Origin: Isoetes taiwanensis | Taxonomy: Eukaryota; Streptophyta; Lycopodiopsida; Isoetales; Isoetaceae | Direction: 5' to 3' | Assembly: GCA_021234155.1 (NCBI GenBank) | Contig: JAJEKV010000331.1 | Location: 122,001-186,000, forward strand | Length of the DNA: 64,000 bases | Shown here: in pieces, positions 56,019 to 64,000 of the stretch | How the letters are laid out: the number at the start of each line of letters is the position of its first letter | Numbering within the stretch: position 1 is the first letter of the stretch | Notes under the pieces: model-generated | The model's input: the letters and a program-made list of their open reading frames with translations, nothing else | The model's database searches: none | What the model was told of the DNA's origin: nothing | Program-made: the position numbers and the translations under genes

Positions 56019-56307
56019 TTGGTATCTGACAAATCAAGAGACACCGCCATGAGTTGTCGGTATGCTATAATGCAAGTGGCTTTTAGAAGCGCGACACGTG
56101 TTGCATCCGTCATTCGACAACCAACAGTAATTAAATACATATGGCGCCATGAATGCGCCGATCCCCTTATTAGGGAGAATATTCCAAGTAAATCTGTAAT
56201 GATGAGATTTTGGTATCCTAGGTGGCATGGGAAAAAAGGAGCGGAAATATGACGTGGAATGGCTGATAGGAGGCCATTTTCAGACCCCAAATCTGCCCTA
56301 ATGGTTA

Positions 56308-57377
56308 GAGAAAACTGCTTGGTACAAAAAGCTAGGAGGAAGAGACAAATCAAGATCGAAACTCTCATTTCTAGAAACGTCAAAACCTTGTGGGATTGCC
56401 TCAGTCATATTGCACACTGCCCAGATATTGATGGAGAGATTTCAGAATTAGACACCAGATGCTTTAGAACTCTGAAATTACAGTTTCTAATTAGAGACAG
56501 TGCTAAAGTTGGATGACGGGATGTCATTTAGAGCTGTCCTCATGGCAAATTGACAATCAAATAGGAAGATTGGCATGCTATCTTTAAACAGTCACTAGAT
56601 TTGGCTATTTAAAAACCATTATGGTGCATCCACTTACTTGGATCCTTGTATTTGCTGCAACACTGAGATTTTTATGGTGCTTTGATATGTCAGTTATTGG
56701 ATGCAGGGCAACAGACCATAGATGTGCTTGCAGACCACAGCTATTGCAAAAATCCATTGTCGGCATTACAAACAATAGTTATTCTTGCAGACCATCTCAG
56801 AATGAGCTATAACACCATCCAAATCAAACATGTAAAAAAAGAAAAAAGAAAAGGGCTTACCTTGCTCAAAGCTCCGATGGCCTCCATCCATACTTTCTCC
56901 TCCTTGCTTCCTTCTTTTCCATCTAAGCCGAAGATAAACAGAGGGTCCCCCGGTCCACACCGTACTATGTTGCTGAAAGAAGGGAGAGAAACGACTAAAA
57001 ATGAAAACGGATCTGGGTTTTGCTACAGTGCACAGCTTGCCCTGGTAATTGCAAAGGATGCTTGCAGAGCCCCGAAATTGACCTGAGCAAAGTCTTGAAC
57101 GATTTGGTGCATCCAGCTACTACTGGTCTCGATCTGGCCAATGTGGCCCAACGTGGACTCACAAATTTTAAGAGCAGGAGGACGATGACCTAAACCAAGA
57201 ATGGAAGAAACCTATGGAGAAGGTGCGTTCTGGAGGAGGAGCTAGCAGCTTGAAGGTGCGATGGCCGCCCTCGCTAACCCTAGCAACAAAAAAAACCCAA
57301 CTTATCTTAAGGATATGACATGGCATCATCTCCTCCATTGGCTTGATCAAATCTGGAGCGTCCAAATTAGGGCTGGG
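56308..57377. other. Spacer between PIF-like and Helitron-like elements
   Basis: Frames such as 56682-57086 lack domains. Nothing repetitive stands out apart from a duplicated GCAGACCA word (56730 and 56797). Confidence 0.35.
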
Positions 57378-57605
57378 TCCAACACTTACACTATAACATT
57401 ATAATATAAAGATTGATGGTGCCCAACAATACTGGGCATAGCTTTCGAACCTATAAATCATAATCTAGCTATGAGATACCTACTGTCCATTTTATTTTCC
57501 ATATGTTCAAAATCTTAACTACACACTAGTAACGGGTACCAAGCTTTCAGCATAAGTACGGTTCTATGAGGCAACTATAGAGTTGTAGACCCTTAATACC
57601 TAGTC

Positions 57606-57793
57606 ATTATGGTTTTTTTGAGATCCATAAGGGCCTTCAAAACATGCCAACGAAGCAAATGAAGATAAATGAAATAACAAAATAGATATTAGAGCCAAAC
57701 GGGTCCAGTCAGCAAAACTGTTATAACTAACTCACTGGATCACATTTTTCTAGCATAACTGTTGATAGAAAAGTCCAAATGAGTTCTCATTCA
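57606..57793. repeat. Single arm of the 35.7 kb foldback MITE
   Basis: About 185 bp match 35695-35880, with TTTTTTTGAGATC, AGGGCCTTCAAAACATGCCA and AGCATAACTGTTGATAGAAA. The opposite arm is missing. Confidence 0.75.
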
Positions 57794-57814
57794 CACAACA
57801 ACCCCAAAATCTGC

Positions 57815-58150
57815 TTTATGTGTAGTTTTTTGCTGTCTTTTTTGCAAAAAAACTACACTTAAAAACTACCCATAGTAATCTTCCGAAAATGCTAGAAAAA
57901 ACGCGTAGTTTTTTTGTGTGGTTTTTCACACACAAAAGACGTGTAGTTTTTATGCGCGGTTTTTAGGAAAAAACAACGCATAGTTTTTATGTGTAGTTTT
58001 CACCATAGTTTTTAGAGAAAAATAACGTGTCAATTTTGTGGTTTAGAGAAAAACAACGTGTAGTTTTCACTAAAAAACAACATGGTTTTCAAGTATGGTA
58101 TTCACCTGTAAACAATGCATGATCTTCATAGTTTTTAGCATAGTTTTTCT
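57815..58150. repeat. Degenerate GTGTAGTTTTT repeat
   Basis: Many copies of GTAGTTTTT and AGAAAAACAACGTGTAG in mixed spacing, with an inverted pair near 57820-57865 (TGTGTAGTTTTTT and AAAAAAACTACAC). Confidence 0.65.
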
Positions 58151-59860
58151 TCAATTGTCCACATGTTATCCTATATAATAAAGTTTTACAGTGTGCCTTG
58201 AATCACGCCCTAGATCGGGCGGTCGACATTGACTCTTTCATTGGACGATCACGATCAGTTAAAAAAGGGCAAAAAAAGGAAAAGAGCTAAAATAAAACAA
58301 AGAAGGGCTTTTCGTGACTGCGGCAGCATCCATGTGACTACGGCAGGGGCATCCATAGGCTAGATCTGGCGAAACTCCTGCTTGGCAATGGTGGCTCAGG
58401 CTTCTTCTTTAGAACCCTAGCTGCGCACAAACCGCTCAAGCTTCTTCCTAGGTCCCTAGCTGCACACAGACCGCTCAGACCTGAAGAAAAAGGCACGTCT
58501 GGGTTTCCTGAGCTCTAATGCTAAAAATACAAGAACTGGTAACAACGAATAAGATGCCAGATTTGCCTTAGAATCAGTTGTTTGGCAGACAACACTTAGA
58601 AGCAGTTGTTTGGCAGCCAGCAATACAAATCTGTCCAAGTTTCTTTTTTTGTGACTAAACCACAGATTCTGGTGTTTTTAGGGTTTGTGAGGCCGGTATG
58701 GCGCCCACTACACTCCTCCAGTGTCCACGCACGATTTTCGCCTGCTATCTCGGTGAGGCCGTCTTGGCAGAGCCACAAAGAAGCTCAGCTTGCATCTTCC
58801 ATTTCGGCCTTGGCCTTATGAATCTGCAATGAGCTTTCAAACAGAAGGATCGAACATAATAGGGCTTTTAAAGATTGATCCGAAAAATCATTAGAGCTTT
58901 TTTCATGAAGCTATGTTCATGCAGCCATGGTCGTTACAAGGTATTAGGCCTACAAAGGTTTGTGGTTGTCAAAATGTCTGTTGAAGACCAGTTGGACAGA
59001 GCAATAGCATTGGACAGAGCAATAACATGGGCTTACACAGGCTCAAACAGTCTGTTTTCATTCCGTCTGGATTTCATGAGCATCTTCACCAGAGGCATCG
59101 TGTTATGGGCTAGGACACAAAAACAAATAACGTGGAGCAAAATACTTCGCAGCAAGGTTATCCACATATAGCTCCAACACTAGAAGCTTCATTTGAAAGT
59201 AAGATTCTTGCACACATCCCGCTTTTAAGTCTTAAGTCTTCTTTTTGTTGCAAGAGCCCAAAGAATGGTTTTGAGAGTCATGGGCAGATCTTCTCTACTG
59301 ATCTTTTCTGTTTACATTTGATAGTTGTGAGCAAAGGCATGGCTTCTCAACCGAGATGAAAGTGGCATATATTATTCCTCATATATATGCTGCTAAAGCA
59401 TATATTTGTGGCTATAGAACTTTGCAAAGAATGATTCTTTTTTTATTTTGATTTCTCCACAAGTCAATTTGGGGTAAGTTTCGAGGTTAACGGTAGATTT
59501 TCTCATGCTTGAAAGGACGTTGTAAATGCGTTAGCTCTAACATGTTGCAAAAGTTTCTTATCACGATGAGTATGTTTTCAAATTGCTGTAACATATTCTT
59601 TTCTTTGTAGTTCCATATATTTTTTTGCCTTTTTTTAACTGATCAGACTACTGATAATTTCTGGTGAAGCGGCCATTGTGGTTGAGTAAGATGGGTAATA
59701 TTTGATCCCATGGCATTGAAGTTTCCAAGTGCATACTGGCTAGATAGAGACCATATATCACTTCCTCCAGGCTCATTGTGAGTGGCTGCTGCTTTTGAGG
59801 AACATGACAAATTAGAATTGGAGGTAAACAGGGAATATATTACTAATCGCATATTTCTTA
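58151..59860. other. Helitron-like interior, no gene
   Basis: A 42 bp tandem duplication lies at 58399-58480 (GACCGCTCA and CCCTAGCTGC words) and AGTTGTTTGGCAG occurs twice at 58577 and 58603. Frames below 100 codons show no recognised domain. Confidence 0.4.
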
Positions 59861-59864
59861 TTAG

Positions 59865-60420
59865 CGTAATGACTTTAGCTAAACTTGCTCGATATTAATC
59901 CCAAAACTTTCTGTGGTTTAGCTAAACACTACACATTTTTCCTCTCATACTTTCTAGTGTTTAGCTAAACTAACCCAAACATCATCCCAAAAATTTCTAT
60001 GGTGTGGCAAACAGAAAATATTAAGCCAAATTTTTATACTTGTTTTCAATATATTCCACTTATTTTAGTCATTTTCTTTGTGAAAACAATTTAAAAATAA
60101 TGCTAACTAGCAAAGTCTAGGACTCAAATTAATTCATAATGCTAGAAACTAAACTACTAATCATATATTTCATATAAACTAGAATGATGTTAGCTAAACT
60201 AGCCCGAAATTCATTCTAAAAGTTTCTATGGTTTAGCTAAACAATACAAAATTTCACTCTCTTACTTTCTAACGTTTGGCTAAAGAGCTCCTAGGTTAGT
60301 GCAGTCCCGAAAAAAGTTAAGCTAAAATTATTATCTTTTTCCCAATTTTTTCCATTTACTTTAGCCAAATTTTTTTGAAAATGTGCTAAAAAATCGCCAA
60401 ATAGCTAAGTTTAGCCCTTA
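59865..60420. repeat. Diverged 310 bp duplication rich in TTTAGCTAAAC
   Basis: Two units share TTAGCTAAACT, TTTCT-TGGTTTAGCTAAACA and CTTACTTTCTA or close variants. The palindrome GTTTAGCTAAAC occurs at least four times. Confidence 0.65.
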
Positions 60421-61310
60421 AATTATTCCATGGAGGTAAATGCTGTTGATGCTATCGAGACCACAACTCCAAAGAAATAATTGCATCATCCATTAGATGT
60501 GAGAATTTGCACATTCTCAGCATACAGGAATAAGTCAACGAGAGCTTAAGATATATAGATAGTAGCCATAAATCTTTGGGCAAAGTTCTTAGTGCAGAAA
60601 GATCTACATACCAATTGATGTGTCTGAGATATGGGTAAGAGTGCAATGTGAAAACCAGCACATCAAGCATCTGTGGGATTAAAAAGGGGAAGCTCCTTCG
60701 CCTCATTATAGAGATATAAAGAGTAAGGCAGATATAGCCTATTTTACAGATATAGCCTATTTTGCAGATCACATATGGGAGAAACCCTTCCACAACAAAA
60801 TAAACAATGGAGCAAGTATACCATATGCATACAAGAGCCTACGTGTTTTTATTTTCAGATTAAGGCAAGGCAAAGTTCAGCCTGATTTTTGCATATAAAG
60901 AAATGGACATCAAGGAGCCTGCTTTGGATCTGGAAAGTGATCGTTTTTCATCTCGAGCAATCACTATTGGCATTGCATTGAGTCTGCTATGAAATAAACT
61001 GTAGTCATTAAGGAAAAATATTTGAGAAGGAAATATTTGCAGTCAATATCCAACATAAATTGCTTATACTTGCATTATAGTGAAAGCCATCAAACCATCA
61101 AACCACTTAAAATGAGCTACATAGTGTACCTTGTAGGTTGAAATTCGCAATCTTATGTTCTGCATTGTTAAAATCTACGTGTTAATTTGATTTTATAGAA
61201 AAATTGAAAGGGGCGATGGACAATATGCCAAAGTGAACAAATTATGTTTGTGCCCCCAAGAAAAAAAAAGATTCATAAATGATCATATAAGTTTCATCAG
61301 TCATGCAGGT
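60421..61310. other. Spacer, no gene
   Basis: A 113-codon minus frame (60452-60793) includes a duplicated 9-residue stretch CKIGYICKIGYIC that reflects a DNA duplication (ATAGCCTATTTTACAG). No domain is recognised. Confidence 0.35.
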
Positions 61311-61545
61311 TAGCTTGAAGTCGCTAATAGCTTGAAGTCGCTAAAGACTACCCAACCACACTGTAAATTTTGAATTTAACAAAAAAAAATTAAGCAGGTT
61401 TGATTGAAGTGCCAATTATCTTGAAGTTGCTAAAGATTACCCAAATACAATGTAAATTCTTAATAAAAAAAATCAAGTAGCTTCGATTGAAGTCGCTGAA
61501 GATTTGCCCAAACACAATGTATATTCTGGAATTTGTTTAAAACAA
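61311..61545. repeat. 75 bp tandem repeat, three units
   Basis: Units share TTGAAGTCGCTAAAGA, TACCCAAACACAATGTAAAT and AAAAAAATCAAGTAG or variants. Confidence 0.75.
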
Positions 61546-61639
61546 CCAAGTTGGCTTTCGTAGCAAAAAAAGAAATGCCAAGATTAGAGTAGTTTGAGAT
61601 GTAGCTACGGAGTCCTTGGATGCAGCTACGGAGGTCTCT

Positions 61640-61750
61640 TGGATCTCATTAATTTCCGAATGTTATTCCAAACAAGAATTTCTTAGGAAATGTAGATTAA
61701 TTGCGGAATGTTATTCCAAATAAGAATTTCTTAGGAAATGCAGATCTGAA
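61640..61750. repeat. 56 bp tandem duplication
   Basis: Two units share GGAATGTTATTCCAAA, AAGAATTTCTTAGGAAATG and AGAT. Confidence 0.8.
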
Positions 61751-62640
61751 TAATTCTAAAAATGGTGTGAATCTTAGCATCAATTCCTATTTCACCTATA
61801 TTTCTTATTCATGATTGCTCTTCAATGTGAATTTTGAATTTGAACAAACATACAAAAAATTGCAAATGAAGCATAAAGTATGTCATGTTGCGAAGTGAGG
61901 TAACGGAGGTACAAATATTTTATTTGCAAAGGCACTTCAAGTTGGTAGCCCCTTATCTTGGCATATTTTTGCATTCAACATTTGTTACCAATGGCAAGCT
62001 AAGCATCTATGAGCATGAAGTTAATTTTGAATTAGCAATACATCAGCTGAATACTGTTTGATTTGATATATTAACACTAAATCTTGCCTATATTGTGGTA
62101 CATTTGGTTATATTTTCCTTTCATGTACACTTTGGCACCTCATCTTTGAATGTTGTTTTTAGAACAATTAGTGTGGTGGACCAAAATGTATCGTGTTGAA
62201 TGATATACACATTGTTGTTAAGGATTATATTTCACTTGCATCATGTTCAAAAATTGTAGAAGATAAACAAGTGTTCAAGATGTAAACCAGAAACTTAAAA
62301 ACTTCTCAATTGGCACGGTGATCTCTAATATGAAAGCAATCTAATATGGAAGCAATTCTACTTTCTAAAATTCTCTAAATTTTATGGAAGCATCATAAAG
62401 AAATAAATGTCTTTAGGGCATTGAATTGGCTCGCAAAGATATGGAGTCGTGTACAACAATTGCCTTATAGCCAAGCAATGGGGGCACTTTTTTTATTATG
62501 TATAATGGCGTGTCTCCAAATTTGCCCATGAATTTCTTATTTTAAAATGAAGAAGCTCTGAAGGTTATAATAATAATCCAAAGCTCATTTCAAGATTAAA
62601 ATGTTAGTTTCTGTTTGGCATTTTTTTCCTCTCTGATCAT
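61751..62640. other. Right part of Helitron-like interior
   Basis: AT-rich, no frame above 60 codons of note and no recognisable repeat. Confidence 0.4.
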
Positions 62641-62687
62641 CTACATACACCTGACTTATACCCAGCAACGCTGGGCACCATACTAGT

Positions 62688-63468
62688 ATTTATTGTTTAT
62701 ATAGAATAGAATAGAATAGTTTTTTTAGTGCAACCACTGTTGTTTCTTTTTGTATAATTACACATATTGTTTCTAGCGTAAAGAAACAATGTATTGAACT
62801 AATAAACAAAGGAATTTTTGCATACATGAGTATATATTCAAATTTGAATTTCAAAGTATACAAAAGTATGATCTTATTTTCAAATCCAAGTTATGATCTT
62901 ATTTTCAAATAACAAATTTCAAGCTTTACAATCTCAAACTAAATGTATTCTGCAATATATTTGCAATGTATAAAATGTAATGTTACCAATTGCCACCAGT
63001 TACCAATTGCAGCCAATTTTCACTTGAATATGCAGTCATCCATTCTGAACTATAGAGTGTTGAGTTCTCTTCTAAAACCCAAGTGTTCGCTTTTCTTTTC
63101 TTTCTCCAATCTACAAGGCATGAGTTGTTGTGTACCATAGATGATTTGCTTTATGCATATACCAGATATATATTCATTTGTTACATTGACAAGAAGGGAT
63201 ACGAACCCCAATCAACTCTGTAAACCAAAAAAAGGCGGCAAATTATATAAACTGGTGTACTGGTTAACAAATAAGAACTCATGTTATTACCTTCTTTCAT
63301 TTTCTCCAAAGCTTCCAATGAGTTCGTCCTGGTGAACCACTACCAAAATATATAAAACAATTCTGAAATGATCCAAATGTTTTATAGAAAGCAGAGGGGC
63401 CACTACAAAATACATGAAACAATCCAAAGGTTTTATAGGAAGGAGAGGGTTTAGTGTGTATTACATAA
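62688..63468. other. Spacer before the right-edge frame
   Basis: Contains TAGAATAGAATAGAATAG (62702), a duplicated TATGATCTTATTTTCAAAT (62867 and 62892) and a roughly 65 bp tandem duplication at 63330-63450 (CACTACNAAAATA and GGTTTTATAG words). No gene. Confidence 0.4.
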
Positions 63469-63510
63469 TTTAGAGTATGCAGACTCTGTCCTCCAACAAA
63501 TGACACTAAA

Positions 63511-64000
63511 ATGAAAAGCCCATTGGGCGTATTCTACAAGGATCTGCCGATTGAAGTAGCCCCTGCCATATCCTCGTTTGTTGTGATGAAACACAAAGTT
63601 TTTCCTTGTGCAAAAGATCAAGCATTTGCTATTTTAGATGAAGGGGCCTTTCATATCTGCAATGCCGTAAACAAGCACAAGGAGATCAGTGAAAAGATAT
63701 GGAAGCAAAAGCACAAGTACTTCAAAAAAATAATAGAACAGGGAGATATCGGATTGTTCTTCAAGAATAGGCTCCTGGAAAAATTTTGTACAGTGCTGAT
63801 CTGGAGGCAGACCCGAATCTTCTTCCTATATCCAAAGCCAGATCTTCTTCCGATAGGGGAGCCGCTGGTATTAGGAGGCCGGAGTTGGATCCGCCAAGGG
63901 GTCGCAGTTGGACACTGTGGACGCTGGAGTCGACGTAACATGAAGAATAGCGTTTCGAATAAGGGTTTGAACAATAGAGACAATATAGGCTACATGCATT
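63511..64000 (+). CDS. Hypothetical protein, open at window edge
   Basis: From ATG at 63511 the frame stays open for 163 codons to the window edge, with 14 more open codons upstream, which is unusual in this AT-rich context. It reads MKSPLGVFYKDLPIEVAPAI, then FVVMKHKVFPCAKDQAFAIL, a lysine-rich helix with KHKEISEKIWKQKHKYFKK, and later an arginine- and glycine-rich part. There is no signal peptide or motif that I know. The composition change after about residue 100 could mean that the exon ends there and the rest is read-through. An internal or first exon of a real gene, or captured sequence, are both possible. Confidence 0.4.
   Translation, partial: MKSPLGVFYKDLPIEVAPAISSFVVMKHKVFPCAKDQAFAILDEGAFHICNAVNKHKEISEKIWKQKHKYFKKIIEQGDIGLFFKNRLLEKFCTVLIWRQTRIFFLYPKPDLLPIGEPLVLGGRSWIRQGVAVGHCGRWSRRNMKNSVSNKGLNNRDNIGYMH

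Larger units (their letters stand above)
52204..56304. mobile_element. PIF/Harbinger-like TIR element, 4.1 kb
   Basis: Ends are clear inverted repeats: CCATTAGGGCGGATTTGGGG at the left and, reverse-complemented, CCATTAGGGCAGATTTGGGG at the right, with further shared words GTCT-AAAATGGCC and TTCCACGTCAT within about 70 bp. TTA flanks each end (52201-52203 and 56305-56307), the target duplication typical of PIF/Harbinger. No transposase or Myb-like protein is encoded, so it is non-autonomous. The interior holds a tandem hairpin array and, near its right part, a direct repeat with GGCGGGAAGC (55630 and 55953). Confidence 0.75.
57378..62686 (+). mobile_element. Candidate non-autonomous Helitron-like element
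   Basis: The right end is well formed: hairpin CCCAGCAACGCTGGG at 62661-62675, seven bases, then CTAG and T. Near the left end, at 57416-57440, ATGGTGCCCAACAATACTGG is nearly the reverse complement of the right terminal zone, preceded by TATAATATAAAG, a word common near plant Helitron 5' ends. The first base is uncertain (a TC at 57378 lacks the usual preceding A). Another possible 5' end, TCCTATATAATAAAG after A, lies at 58172, so elements may be nested. No Rep or helicase motif is present. The interior is dominated by tandem duplications. Confidence 0.45.

Noticed and set aside
1-64000. CRISPR arrays, bacterial operons, rRNA or tRNA genes
   Set aside because: No regularly spaced repeats with unique spacers, no ribosome-binding-site-led frames, and no tRNA cloverleaf or rRNA sequence recognised; the window is eukaryotic.

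Overview
This window looks like gene-poor, repeat-rich nuclear DNA from a land plant with a large genome. The signs are retrotransposon primer-binding sites matching plant initiator-Met tRNA, CACTA-, Helitron-, PIF- and Mutator-like DNA elements nested in one another, GT-AG introns, and captured fragments of plant-type genes (an LRRNT receptor-like protein and a protein kinase). I cannot name the species. Nothing bacterial, organellar or CRISPR-like is visible.

The only convincing intact genes are two divergent single-exon paralogues at 9.6-10.4 kb (minus, 263 aa) and 11.4-12.3 kb (plus, 280 aa). They belong to a family I do not recognise. A third copy at 38.9-41.0 kb (minus) is split by a 1.3 kb Mutator-like insertion and is frameshifted at its N-terminus. 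The second and third copies share their 5' leader, TATA box and an upstream promoter block. A long reading frame that starts at 63511 and runs off the right edge is a further candidate gene of unknown function.

Layout. 0-1.2 kb: 3' ends of two Ty3/gypsy polyproteins (minus). 1.2-5.2 kb: a 560 bp dispersed repeat pair flanking a GC-rich block with a broken kinase exon. 6.8-7.3 kb: a palindrome array. 7.3-8.5 kb: LTR-retrotransposon remains. 9.6-12.3 kb: the divergent gene pair. 12.8-13.8 kb: an element carrying an LRRNT gene fragment. 14.3-19.6 kb: an LTR retrotransposon with 5 bp target duplications and no recognisable pol. 23.2-23.6 kb: a two-exon gene fragment. 25.8-28.6 kb: a decayed LINE (minus). 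29.4-31.3 kb: GGGCG palindromes and tandem repeats. 32.4-35.0 kb: a better preserved LINE of the same family (plus). 35.3-37.2 kb: a CENP-B/Tc5-like transposase pseudogene interrupted by a 540 bp foldback MITE. 38.9-41.0 kb: the split third paralogue. 41.4-42.5 kb: copia remains. 44.1-49.2 kb: a CACTA element with exon-like segments inside. 49.3-50.4 kb: the 3' end of an L1-type LINE (minus). 52.2-56.3 kb: a PIF/Harbinger-like element containing an array of conserved hairpins. 57.4-62.7 kb: a candidate non-autonomous Helitron-like element full of tandem duplications.

Apart from the paralogue family, genes do not work together here. The main process visible is repeated insertion and gene-fragment capture by transposons. 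All family assignments were made by reading motifs, without database searches.
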